63,271 bases of DNA from CAYTGR01 sp964437445 (GTDB taxonomy: Bacteria > Chloroflexota > Anaerolineae > B4-G1 > SLSP01), in the NCBI GenBank assembly GCA_964437445.1, contig CAYTGR010000028.1:1-63271 (forward strand), given 5' to 3'. A program made the translations under genes and the position numbers. Numbering within the stretch: position 1 is the stretch's first letter; each line of letters opens with the position of its first letter. The notes beneath the pieces are model-generated. The model did no database searches and was not told the DNA's origin. It was given only the letters and a program-made list of their open reading frames with translations. Below are positions 46,809 through 54,788 of this stretch, in pieces.

Positions 46809-47828
46809 ATGAACCTGACCTGGCGTTATCTGTTGACCACCCTGGCGGGGTTTCTGGGGGCGCTGCTCTTCACCTGGCTCGGGGGGCGACTGGGAGTGCG
46901 GCTGGGGCTGGCCGACCGGCCCGGCGGGCGGCGCCAGCACCAGGGCTTGATCTCCCGCCTGGGCGGGATCGGCATCGCGGCCGGTTTCTTCGGCGCGGTA
47001 GCCCTGTCCCGGCTCTGGCCAATCCCCACTGCCGATCCCAAGGAAGCCATCCGCTTCGGAGGGCTGCTCGGCGGGGGTGCTTTCATGTTCCTGTTCGGCC
47101 TCGCCGATGACCGCTGGGACCTGGCACCCCGCGTGCAGTATGCCGGTTACCTGATCGCCGCCGGCATAGCCACTGCCACGTTGATCATCCTGGAACGGTT
47201 CAACAACCCGCTGACCAACGAGACCGTCGTGTTGCCGGCGCTGCTTTACATCCCCCTGACCCTCTTCTGGATGACCGGCATGATCGTCACGGTCAACTGG
47301 TTAGATGGGCTGGATGGATTAGCGGCCGGCGTGGCGGCGATCCTGGCGGCCATCTTAGCCGCCCACATGATCCGCAGCCAGCAATACAGCGTCGTCCCCC
47401 AGACCCTGGCGCTGCTGGGGGCGGCGCTCGGTTTCCTTGTTTTCAACGCCCCACCGGCGCGCGTTTTCATGGGGAGCGGCGGCGCGTTCCTGTTGGGCTA
47501 CCTCCTCGGTGCGCTGAGCTTGATCGCCGGCGCGCGCGTAGCCACCGTCCTGCTCGTCATGGGCATCCCGATCGTGGATGTGGCCTGGACCATCGTAGAC
47601 CGCCTGCGCCATCACACTTCCGCCGGGACCGGCGACCGGCGGCACCTCCATTTCCGCCTGCAAGACGCCGGTCTCTCCACCCGCGCTATTGTTTTCTCAT
47701 ACTGGGCCTTTTGCGCCGCCTTCGGGCTGCTCAACTTCGCCCTCTCCTCGCGGCTCTACAAACTGGTGGCGCTGGGAATGTTAGGGGTGTTGACCTTAGG
47801 AGTGCTCATCTATTTGAGCCGAGAGTAA
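46809..47828 (+). CDS. Undecaprenyl-phosphate sugar-1-phosphate transferase (WecA/MraY family)
   Basis: A 339-residue polytopic membrane protein with about ten helices. Family motifs: GLADDRWDL (DDxxD), NWLDGLDGLAAG (the Mg-binding NxxD/DGLDGL block) and HLHFRL (HxH, cytoplasmic). It attaches a sugar phosphate to the lipid carrier to begin a cell-surface glycan. PolyM-type WecA is more likely than MraY because no muropeptide genes surround it. The ribosome site is weak. Confidence 0.9.
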   Translation: MNLTWRYLLTTLAGFLGALLFTWLGGRLGVRLGLADRPGGRRQHQGLISRLGGIGIAAGFFGAVALSRLWPIPTADPKEAIRFGGLLGGGAFMFLFGLADDRWDLAPRVQYAGYLIAAGIATATLIILERFNNPLTNETVVLPALLYIPLTLFWMTGMIVTVNWLDGLDGLAAGVAAILAAILAAHMIRSQQYSVVPQTLALLGAALGFLVFNAPPARVFMGSGGAFLLGYLLGALSLIAGARVATVLLVMGIPIVDVAWTIVDRLRHHTSAGTGDRRHLHFRLQDAGLSTRAIVFSYWAFCAAFGLLNFALSSRLYKLVALGMLGVLTLGVLIYLSRE

Positions 47829-47841
47829 GCCAGCGTGCGGT

Positions 47842-47912
47842 TTTGACCACCGACCACTGACCACGATTCTACCCACTGGTGGTCTGTGGTCCGTCGTCCG
47901 TGGTCTCTTAAG
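47842..47912. repeat. GACCACC heptamer tract, self-complementary
   Basis: GACCACCGACCACTGACCAC at the left end and GTGGTCTGTGGTCCGTCGTC at the right, with about 20 bp between. Folds into a hairpin; lies between the WecA-like and amidase-like genes. Confidence 0.75.
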
Positions 47913-47926
47913 CGCAGGCAAATAGC

Positions 47927-48490
47927 ATGATTGAGACATTCATCATAGACGGCCTGCCGGTGCAAACCGGCGACCTGTTGGCCACAACCGACGGCAACGA
48001 CGCCGTGCTGCGAGGCGAGTTCTGGCGGCTATTGGGGCGGCTGGTCCCCGGCGACGTGGATCACATCGTCGTCTACGTCGGTCCGGGCGGCCGCTGCGTG
48101 GAGGCCGGTCCCCACGGCGTCATCACCTTTGAGATGCCGGGGACCTGGGACGCCACCGCACTCAAGCCCCGGCGCGGCTTCCTGGACACGTTGTACGGCG
48201 TCATCTACCCACTGGCCGGTCACGCCCCGGCCCAGGCCGCCCCGATCCGCACGGCCGTCGCCGCCTACTGTCTGGCCCAGGCCGCCGCCGCCAAACCGTA
48301 CAACCTCAACTTCCTGGATTCCCGCACCGAGGCCGCGTTCTATTGCAGCCAGCTGGCCTACCTGGCCTACCTGCCCCACGGCATTGATTTGAACACCGGG
48401 CAGGGCATCCCCACCCTTGCTGGCACCGAAAGCATCATCTTTCCCCAGGAAATCTGGGCCGGCTTCCCGCACCGGCAACGTGATGTGTAG
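47927..48490 (+). CDS. NlpC/P60-like (YiiX/C92-type) permuted papain-fold protein
   Basis: A 187-residue protein. GDVDHIVVYVG supplies the His-containing block, ECGxE-like RCVEAGPHGVITF follows, and the Cys comes late in FYCSQLAYLAY, the circularly permuted order of the YaeF/YiiX family. It has no signal peptide. Probably cleaves an amide or ester bond in a lipid, peptide or acyl-amine; the substrate is unknown. A frame-consistent start at ATG 47927 follows the heptamer tract. Confidence 0.75.
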   Translation: MIETFIIDGLPVQTGDLLATTDGNDAVLRGEFWRLLGRLVPGDVDHIVVYVGPGGRCVEAGPHGVITFEMPGTWDATALKPRRGFLDTLYGVIYPLAGHAPAQAAPIRTAVAAYCLAQAAAAKPYNLNFLDSRTEAAFYCSQLAYLAYLPHGIDLNTGQGIPTLAGTESIIFPQEIWAGFPHRQRDV

Positions 48491-48781
48491 ACAAAGACCA
48501 GGGATGGGGGATCAGGGAACAGGAGAGCACCAACTGGCCTGCCCGTCGGCGCGCCCCGCCACCCGCTGACACCGCGAACCGGCGAGCATTGCAGGCCGCT
48601 ATCGGCGGCCTGCAACCGTGAGCACGACATCCGCCAGGCCTGGAGCGAAGCGGTCGCGGCGAGGCAGTCACTCTCCTGCCGATGTGCTGACGATACTGGG
48701 AATAAGGGCGAAACGATGCTGGTGGTAATGTAGTAAGGGCGAATAATTATTCGCCCCGACCCAACGAAAAGGAGATACCTC
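48491..48781. other. Intergenic region with 20-bp palindrome before second RAYT
   Basis: No gene is seen. The main element is the palindrome GGGCGAATAATTATTCGCCC at 48737-48756, 25 bp before the RAYT start. The remainder (48491-48735) has no feature I can identify. Confidence 0.6.
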
Positions 48782-49483
48782 ATGACACCATATGATCCCG
48801 CCCGCCATCACCGCCGTTCCATCCGCCTCAAAGGATATGATTACACCCAACCGGGGGCGTATTTCATCACTCTGTGCGTGCACGAACGGGCGCATCTATT
48901 CGGCGCGGTAGTGGATGGCGAAATGCAGTTGAACGACGCCGGGCGCGTGGTCGAACAATGTTGGCGGGACATCTCGGCCCATTTTCCCCACGTGGCATTG
49001 GACGCATTCGTCGTCATGCCAAATCATGTGCATGGCGTGTTGTGGATTGTGGATACCATTACGGAACCGGATGCGGGAACGGTAGGGGCGAATAATCATT
49101 CGCCCACCATAGGGGCGGAAAATCTTCCGCCCACCATAGGGGCGGAAAATCTTCCGCCCCTACCACCACCCGACGTTTCACCCCCACGGCCGCACGGCAC
49201 GTCAAAAACCATCGGTTCGGTTGTGCGCGGATTCAAAATCGGCGTCACCCAATGGTTCCGCCAAAACACCGCGCTCTATACCATCTGGCAACGCAATTAT
49301 TACGAACACATCATCCGCCACGAACGCGCCTTGAACGCCATCCGGCGCTACATCCTGGAGAACCCCTTGCGCTGGTCTCTGGACCGTGAAAACATCCACC
49401 GTACTGGCAGCGACCCCCTGGCACGAGAAATCTGGGACATGTTCCAAAAAGAGGATGCCTCAAATGCCGGAAACACGCCATGA
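48782..49483 (+). CDS. REP-associated tyrosine transposase (RAYT, second copy)
   Basis: A 233-residue Y1 transposase closely related to the copy in the hsd operon: RRSIRLKGYDYTQPGAYFIT, HUH motif MPNHVHGVLWIV near residue 82, and NYYEHIIRHERALNAIRRYI at the catalytic-Tyr helix. The linker between core and C-terminal helices contains three consecutive palindromes (49082-49172, GTAGGGGC-type) read in frame. This copy has the shorter linker and no minisatellite. It stands alone, with its palindrome just upstream. Confidence 0.93.
   Translation: MTPYDPARHHRRSIRLKGYDYTQPGAYFITLCVHERAHLFGAVVDGEMQLNDAGRVVEQCWRDISAHFPHVALDAFVVMPNHVHGVLWIVDTITEPDAGTVGANNHSPTIGAENLPPTIGAENLPPLPPPDVSPPRPHGTSKTIGSVVRGFKIGVTQWFRQNTALYTIWQRNYYEHIIRHERALNAIRRYILENPLRWSLDRENIHRTGSDPLAREIWDMFQKEDASNAGNTP
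49082..49172. repeat. Three palindromes in the RAYT-2 linker
   Basis: GTAGGGGCGAAT...ATTCGCCC, then two copies of AGGGGCGGAAAATCTTCCGCCC, the last ending in CCCTACC. The outer ends GTAGGGGC/GCCCCTAC are those of the hsd-operon palindromes; the inner arms differ. Confidence 0.9.
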
Positions 49484-49502
49484 GCCTTGCTATTGAGTGA
49501 TA

Positions 49503-49546
49503 CTTCAGCGCATTGGACAGCGCTAAAGCACCTCACTACGAACAAA
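49503..49546. repeat. REP element after RAYT-2
   Basis: CTTCAGCGCATTGGACAGCG followed by CTAAAGCACCTCACTACGAAC. A copy of the GCGCTTTAGCGC family in reverse orientation, 20 bp after the transposase stop. Confidence 0.7.
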
Positions 49547-49587
49547 TACAAGTATAATCAGTGTATCATTTTATACGAGGATCTGCC

Positions 49588-51375
49588 ATGCGTTACAGGT
49601 TGCATCTGCTGTTAGCCGCCGCGAGCCTGCTTGCGGCCTGCGCCGGTCCCACCGCCACGCCGGTCACCCCGACCGCCACCCCGCGCCCGCCCACCGCCAC
49701 GCCAGAACCGACCGCCCGTCCCAACCGGCTGGTCATCTGCGCCACAGAACCGGAGGCCGCCAGCCCCTTTGAAGCGTCCCAAACGGGCCATGACCTGCTG
49801 GCGCTCTTCTACGAACTACCCGCCGAACGAGTCGGCTACCGCTGGGAACCCCGGCTGCTGGCCCAACTGCCCTCGTTCACCACCGGCGACGCCATCACCC
49901 GCACGGCTGCGGTGTTGCCGGGCCGCCGTTACGTGGATGAGAGCGGCGCGCTGCAAACCAACGCCGGCTCCACCACGCTGGAACTGCCCCAGCTCGTCGT
50001 CACCTTCACGCTCCAGGCCGACCTGCGCTGGTCCGACGGCGAACCGCTGACCGCCCAGGACGTGCTGCTGGGCTACCATCTGGCGCAAGACGCCGCCGCT
50101 CAGGGCCGCTGGCGCGACCTGGCCGAGCGCACCGACCGGCTGAGCGCCATAGACGCGCTCACCCTCCGCTGGGAGGGACTTCCCGGCTTTCTGAGCACCG
50201 ACTATCCCGGCTTCCTTTTCCCGCCGCAGCCGGCCCACCGCTGGCGCTCCTATTCCCTGACCCAGGTCTGGCAGGATAAGACCCCCCCGGCCAACGGCCC
50301 CTTCATGATTGAGGCCTGGGAGGCCGGCAAAGAAGTGCGCCTGCGCCGCAATCCGGCCTACCATGGCACGCCGCCCCAACTGGATGAGGTGATCTTCCGC
50401 TTTGGCGCGGTCGCCGGGCACGAAGCGGAAGCACTGGCCGCCGGGACCTGTGACGTGATCGCCTCTGATCCGGCCATGAAAGTAGATTGGGAACAGATCG
50501 CCACGCTCGTCGCCCAGGGCCAGGCCGCGCTCTGGGCCGACGTGGCCCCCACTTTCTTGCGGCTGGATTTCAACCTAGCTCCGGCCGACGGTCACCAGAC
50601 GCCGTTGGCTGATCTGCAGGTCCGCCAGGCGTTGACCTACTGCCTGGATCGCTCCCGCCTGGTGCAGGCGCTCTCCGGCCAGGCGCTGCTCGTCGCCGAG
50701 AGCTTCGTGCCGCCGACGCATCCAGCCTTCGGGGGAGCCGATCTCGTTCGGACCGGCTACGACCCCCAGGTCGGACAGACCCTGCTGGAGCAGGCCGGCT
50801 GGCGCGACGAGAACCAGGACGGCGTCCGCGAGGCCCACGGCGTCCCCCATTTCAAAGACGGCACGCCGCTCAGCCTCACCCTCTACCTGGCGGCCTGGTA
50901 CACCATCCCGGCGGCGCACATCTCCGCCGATCTGGAGACCTGCGGCGTGGGGGTGCTACCGCGCCCCGTCCAACCGGAGGCTTTCTACGCCGCCGACCCG
51001 GCCAGCCCGCTGGCCGGCCGCACGTTTGACCTGGCCTTCTTTGGCTGGCAGGCCGAGGTACCCGCCGTCTGCGGTGCCTGGCGCTCCGACCGGATTCCCG
51101 GTCCCGATAACGGCTGGCAAGGCGAGAACTTCAGTGGTTACATGTCACCGGAATATGACGCAGCCTGCCAGCGGGCTTTGACGGCGGTGGAGACGGCCGA
51201 CCAGTGGGCCGCGCTCCAGACCGCACAGGCGTTGCTCACCCGCGACCTGCCGACGGTCTTCATGGTCTGGCGGCCGCTCTGGTTCGTCGCCCGTCCCGAG
51301 GTACAGGGCTGGCAGCCCGATGCCTCCGCCGACAGCGTCTTCTGGAACGCGGAGGCCCTCAGCTGGCAACCATAA
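49588..51375 (+). CDS. Family 5 (peptide/nickel-type) extracellular solute-binding lipoprotein
   Basis: A 595-residue SBP_bac_5 protein. Signal ending at lipobox SLLAACAG, a Thr/Pro/Ala-rich linker (TPTATPRPPTATPEPTA), then the binding domain with DLRWSDGEPLTAQDVLLGYH, GPFMIEAWEAGKEVRLRRNP and the ALTYCLDRSRLV block. GAGGATC precedes ATG 49588. No Dpp/Opp permeases are nearby; the following genes are ECF-type ATPases and EcfT. The ligand is unknown. Confidence 0.9.
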   Translation: MRYRLHLLLAAASLLAACAGPTATPVTPTATPRPPTATPEPTARPNRLVICATEPEAASPFEASQTGHDLLALFYELPAERVGYRWEPRLLAQLPSFTTGDAITRTAAVLPGRRYVDESGALQTNAGSTTLELPQLVVTFTLQADLRWSDGEPLTAQDVLLGYHLAQDAAAQGRWRDLAERTDRLSAIDALTLRWEGLPGFLSTDYPGFLFPPQPAHRWRSYSLTQVWQDKTPPANGPFMIEAWEAGKEVRLRRNPAYHGTPPQLDEVIFRFGAVAGHEAEALAAGTCDVIASDPAMKVDWEQIATLVAQGQAALWADVAPTFLRLDFNLAPADGHQTPLADLQVRQALTYCLDRSRLVQALSGQALLVAESFVPPTHPAFGGADLVRTGYDPQVGQTLLEQAGWRDENQDGVREAHGVPHFKDGTPLSLTLYLAAWYTIPAAHISADLETCGVGVLPRPVQPEAFYAADPASPLAGRTFDLAFFGWQAEVPAVCGAWRSDRIPGPDNGWQGENFSGYMSPEYDAACQRALTAVETADQWAALQTAQALLTRDLPTVFMVWRPLWFVARPEVQGWQPDASADSVFWNAEALSWQP

Positions 51376-51394
51376 CCGGGCCGGGGATTAGAAA

Positions 51395-52957
51395 TTGAAC
51401 ACCGTGAGGCTGACTGCCACCCTTGAGGCAGCCGGGCTGCGCTTCACCTACCCGCCACCGGGGGCCGGGTGGTCCGCGCCGGCCGTTTTGCGTGACGTGA
51501 CGTTGCGCCTGGATGCCGGGGAATCGCTGGCCGTGTTAGGCGCGAGCAGCAGCGGCAAAAGCACGCTCTGCCACGTCCTGGCGGGGCTGGCGCCACGTTA
51601 TACCGGCGGCACACTGGCCGGCACAGTGCGCCTTGCCGGCCACGATCCGGCCGCCGGGCCGTTGCCATCCGGCCTGGTGGGACTGCTCTTTCAGGAAGCG
51701 GCGGCGCAGCTCTTCACCACCACCGTAGAAGACGAAATCGCCTGGGGACTGGAGGCACTGGCCGCGCCGCCGGCCGAGATCGGCCCCCGGGTTGATGAAG
51801 CCCTGGCGCGGTTTGGGCTGGAAACGCTCCGCAGCTGCCCGCCCTGGGCGCTTTCCGGCGGACAACAGAAGCGGCTGGCGTTAGCCGCGATCTGGGTCAT
51901 GCGCCCGGCCCTCTTCTTGCTGGACGAGCCGCTGGATGGGCTGGATCCAGCCGGACAGACCGAGGTCGCCGCCGCGCTGGAAAGCCTGCGACAGGGCGGC
52001 ACAACGCTGTTAGTGACGACGCCCGGCCTGCCGGCGGCCCGCCTCACCGCTCGTGCGGCCTTGTTGGAGGAAGGCACGCTCACAGCACCGGAGCCGACGG
52101 CGGCACTCCTGGCACAGGAAGAGCGGCTGGTGGCCGCCGGGTTGCTCTTCCCGGCTGCGCACTGGCCTGACTTGCGCGGGCAGCCGCCGTTAGAGGGTCC
52201 CCCGGCAGTGGAGGTGCGCAACCTGCGCTTCCACTACCCCGACGGGCCCGAGATCCTGCGCGGCCTGGACCTGACGATCCCCCAGGGGCAATTCGTGGCG
52301 TTGGTTGGCGTCAACGGCGCGGGCAAGACCACCTTGGTCCGTCACTTCAACGGGCTGCTGCGGCCGAGCGGCGGCTCTGTCACCATCTTGGGACAGCCCA
52401 CGGCCGGCCGCCCCATCGGTGCGCTGGCCCGCCAGGTAGGCTTTCTCTTTCAGCGGCCGGAACAGCAGCTTTTCGCGCCCACCGTGCGCGAGGAGATGAG
52501 CTACGGTCCCCAGCGGCTACGGCTGCCAGAAGTGGAGACGCGGGTCGCCCGAGCGTTGGCGCGCTTCAACCTGGAGCCGGTGGCGGCGCTCCCGCCCGCC
52601 GTGCTGAGCTACGGCCTCCGGCGCGCAGTCACCCTGGCCGCGCTCGCGGCATTGGAGACGCCCATCCTGGTCCTGGATGAGCCAACAACCGGGCTGGACG
52701 GCTACGGTTGGGCACAGCTGCTCCACTGGTTAGCCGAACGGCGCGCGGCGGGGGTCACGCTGATCGTGGTGACGCACGAGCCGGCTCTCGCGGCCTGCGC
52801 CGACCGGCTAATTGCAATGGAGGCCGGTCAGGTCATCTATGACGGGCCGCCGGCAGAGAGTGCTCAGCATTCGGCCATCAGCCATCAACCTTCAGCCCTC
52901 AGCGGTCAGCCCCCGGCTGCCGGCTTCCGTTCACCTGCCCATGAGCCTGACGCTTGA
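51395..52957 (+). CDS. Duplicated ECF/cobalt-type ABC ATPase (EcfA-EcfA' fusion)
   Basis: A 520-residue protein with two ABC domains. Domain 1: Walker A GASSSGKSTL near residue 50 and signature ALSGGQQKRLALAAIW. Domain 2: Walker A GVNGAGKTTL near 305, and an atypical signature VLSYGLRRAVTLAA; Walker B ILVLDEPTTGLDG. It energises vitamin or metal uptake with EcfT. The last 33 codons (SAQHSAISHQPSALSG) are the translation of a 7-bp repeat tract. Starts at TTG 51395 or GTG 51404; overlaps ecfT by 17 nt. Confidence 0.92.
   Translation: MNTVRLTATLEAAGLRFTYPPPGAGWSAPAVLRDVTLRLDAGESLAVLGASSSGKSTLCHVLAGLAPRYTGGTLAGTVRLAGHDPAAGPLPSGLVGLLFQEAAAQLFTTTVEDEIAWGLEALAAPPAEIGPRVDEALARFGLETLRSCPPWALSGGQQKRLALAAIWVMRPALFLLDEPLDGLDPAGQTEVAAALESLRQGGTTLLVTTPGLPAARLTARAALLEEGTLTAPEPTAALLAQEERLVAAGLLFPAAHWPDLRGQPPLEGPPAVEVRNLRFHYPDGPEILRGLDLTIPQGQFVALVGVNGAGKTTLVRHFNGLLRPSGGSVTILGQPTAGRPIGALARQVGFLFQRPEQQLFAPTVREEMSYGPQRLRLPEVETRVARALARFNLEPVAALPPAVLSYGLRRAVTLAALAALETPILVLDEPTTGLDGYGWAQLLHWLAERRAAGVTLIVVTHEPALAACADRLIAMEAGQVIYDGPPAESAQHSAISHQPSALSGQPPAAGFRSPAHEPDA
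52862..52916. repeat. Heptamer tract (TCAGCCA type) inside the ATPase C-terminus
   Basis: About eight TCAGCAT/TCGGCCA/TCAGCCA/TCAACCT units read in frame. The gene appears to have lost its original stop and extended into the tract. Confidence 0.75.
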
Positions 52958-53717
52958 CCTTTACCTGCCGGGGCGGTCGTGGCTGCATCGCCTGGATCCG
53001 CGCGTCAAGCTCTGGGCGACGGGGCTGGGACTGGCGACGGCTTTTGTGCTGCGGGATTGGCCGGCGCTGGCCGGCTTCCTGGTGGGGCTGCATCTGCTGC
53101 TGAAAAGCAGCGGTCTCTCCTGGCGGCGGCTGGGGATAATCTGGCGTCAAGTGGCGTTGCTGGCAGGGCTGATTTTCCTGTTGCAGCCCTGGTTTGCCCC
53201 TGCCGGGCGGCTGCTGGTGGCCTGGGGGCCGTTGCAGCTGACCACCGGCGGGCTGGCAAGCGGGTTCAAACTGGCGCTGCGCGCGCTCTGCATGGCCTTC
53301 GTCATGGCTCTGCTCCTCTTGACCACCGATCAGCGTCAGCTGGTCCTGGCGTTGGTCCGGTCAGGAATGCCCTATGCCTGGGGGTTGACGCTCAGCCTAA
53401 CCCTGCGCTTTTTGCCGGCGCTCTTCAATCTCTTCACCACCGTGCGCGAAGCGCAGGCGGCGCGGGGCTGGGTGGCCGAAGGGCCTTTCTGGCAGCGAGC
53501 GCGGGATTATATCCCCGTTGTCGTCGCGGTCATCATCGGGACGCTGCGGCTGAGCGACCAGCTGACGCTGGCGCTGGCCGCGCGCGGGCTGGAGGGTAGT
53601 GCGCGCCGTACCGTCTGGCGCGATCTGCGGATGCGCCCGGTGGATTGGGCCGTGCTGGTGGGGGTGACGGCCCTGTTCGTCGGTGTCCTGCTTGGCGTTG
53701 GTTGTGGGGCGCTTTAG
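52941..53717 (+). CDS. ECF transporter transmembrane component EcfT
   Basis: A 258-residue membrane protein with five or so helices. RSWLHRLDPRVKLWATGLGL at the N-terminus is the EcfT/CbiQ signature, and FTTVREAQAARGW the coupling helix with the A-R-G motif; a second one is ALAARGLEGSA. It links the ATPases to a substrate-specific S component, which is not in the window. Starts within the end of the ATPase gene. Confidence 0.94.
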   Translation: MSLTLDLYLPGRSWLHRLDPRVKLWATGLGLATAFVLRDWPALAGFLVGLHLLLKSSGLSWRRLGIIWRQVALLAGLIFLLQPWFAPAGRLLVAWGPLQLTTGGLASGFKLALRALCMAFVMALLLLTTDQRQLVLALVRSGMPYAWGLTLSLTLRFLPALFNLFTTVREAQAARGWVAEGPFWQRARDYIPVVVAVIIGTLRLSDQLTLALAARGLEGSARRTVWRDLRMRPVDWAVLVGVTALFVGVLLGVGCGAL

Positions 53718-53860
53718 CGCCGTCTTAGCCATGCTGAAGCGCGGCACTACAAGCCTCAAGCGCGGCGCTACAAATTTCCTCTTTGTTCGTAGTCAGGCGC
53801 TTTAGCGCCGTCTTGAACGCCGTCTCCGCCGCGCTGAAGGGTATCACTCCAGGCGGCCTC
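53707..53860. repeat. Two REP copies after ecfT, the second inside ccmD
   Basis: 53707-53760: GGCGCTTTAGCGCCGTC...GCGCGGCACTACAAG. 53788-53850: GTAGTCAGGCGCTTTAGCGC followed by CGCGCTGAAGGG. The second lies in the 3' end of ccmD on the minus strand and supplies its stop region. Confidence 0.85.
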
Positions 53861-53980
53861 CAGGTCCCGGAGCCGGGCCTCCAACGCGCGCTGGCGCGCC
53901 CAGATGGAAAAGACCAGCGCAAAGGTCAACAGCCAGAAAATCCCATAAGCGGCTATTAAGTAGAGCGGATAGGTTGTCAC
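53768..53980 (-). CDS. ccmD: CcmD-like small membrane protein with REP-encoded tail
   Basis: A 70-residue protein. One N-terminal helix (YLIAAYGIFWLLTFALVFSI) followed by a charged coiled segment (RQRALEARLRDLEAAW), the pattern of the haem-export partner CcmD. The last 24 residues (DTLQRGGDGVQ onwards) are the translation of a REP element. I place the start at GTG 53980 with AGGTG upstream; the frame is longer but unsupported. Fourth gene of ccmA-B-C-D. Small size and low conservation limit the confidence. Confidence 0.65.
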   Translation of the reverse strand: MTTYPLYLIAAYGIFWLLTFALVFSIWARQRALEARLRDLEAAWSDTLQRGGDGVQDGAKAPDYEQRGNL

Positions 53981-54001
53981 AGGCACCTGCTTTCTCTTAA
54001 T

Positions 54002-54036
54002 TGGACCACGGACCGCAGACGACAGACTACCGGTCT
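54002..54036. repeat. GACCACG heptamer tract between ccmC and ccmD
   Basis: GACCACGGACCGCAGACGAC plus AGACTACCGG. A 7-bp periodic tract directly at the ccmC end. Confidence 0.7.
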
Positions 54037-54038
54037 TC

Positions 54039-54716
54039 TCATGGCTCTCGCCCACAGGCCAGGCGATCGGCCAGCTGCTCCAGGCGGATGCGCTGGCGCA
54101 GCAGGGTGGCATAGAGCAGGGTGAAGGCGGCGAGTGAGGCCAGCAGGGTCTGCACCATGCGGGGCGTCAGGGCCATGCCGCCGCCGGCGCTGAACAGATC
54201 GGGATGGATGGTGCGCCACCAGCGGATGGCAAACCAGGAGAGCGGCACGGTCACGAAGGCGACGATGCCGTAGACCGAGGCGAAGCGGGCGGCGCGGGCG
54301 GGGGTATCCACCGAACGGCGTAACATCACGTAGGCGATGTAGAGCAGCAGCTGAATGGCCGAAATGGTCAGCCGGGGCTCCCAGGTCCAGTAGGCGCCCC
54401 AGACCGGGCGCGCCCACAGCATCCCGGTGAGCACGGTCATCGTGATGAAGGTCAACCCGACCTCCACCGACGAGAGCGCGAGGATGTCCCACCGGCGCGC
54501 CGAAGTCGCCAGGTAGGCGATCCCGGCGACAAAGGTGACGAAGAAGCCGAAAAAACCCACCCAGGCCGAGGCCACGTGGAAATAAAAGATGCGTTGCACT
54601 TCGCCCATCGTCGCCTCACGCGGGGCATAGAGGAAGACCAGTCCCAGCGCAGTCAGGATGGCGACCAGGCTCGTGAGGGCCAGGATCAACCCCGGCAGGT
54701 CCGTTTTATGCTGCAT
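54039..54716 (-). CDS. ccmC: Haem export protein CcmC
   Basis: A 225-residue membrane protein with six predicted helices. The WWD haem-binding motif is WGAYWTWEPRLT near residue 98, flanked by His residues (IFYFHVASAW and WRTIHPDLF). It passes haem to CcmE. ATG 54716 has AGGAGG just upstream. Follows ccmB by 72 bp, which include a heptamer tract (54745-54786). Confidence 0.94.
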   Translation of the reverse strand: MQHKTDLPGLILALTSLVAILTALGLVFLYAPREATMGEVQRIFYFHVASAWVGFFGFFVTFVAGIAYLATSARRWDILALSSVEVGLTFITMTVLTGMLWARPVWGAYWTWEPRLTISAIQLLLYIAYVMLRRSVDTPARAARFASVYGIVAFVTVPLSWFAIRWWRTIHPDLFSAGGGMALTPRMVQTLLASLAAFTLLYATLLRQRIRLEQLADRLACGREP

Positions 54717-54744
54717 CAAGCCTCCTCAAACTACACTGATTCAC

Positions 54745-54786
54745 GACCGTTACTCACGGCTTACTGCTCACTGCTCACGACGCTCT
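54745..54786. repeat. CTCACTG heptamer tract between ccmB and ccmC
   Basis: TTACTCACGGCTTACTGCTC followed by ACTGCTCACGACGCTCTCG. Same unit family as the tracts at 4557 and 28140. Confidence 0.7.
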
Positions 54787-54788
54787 CG

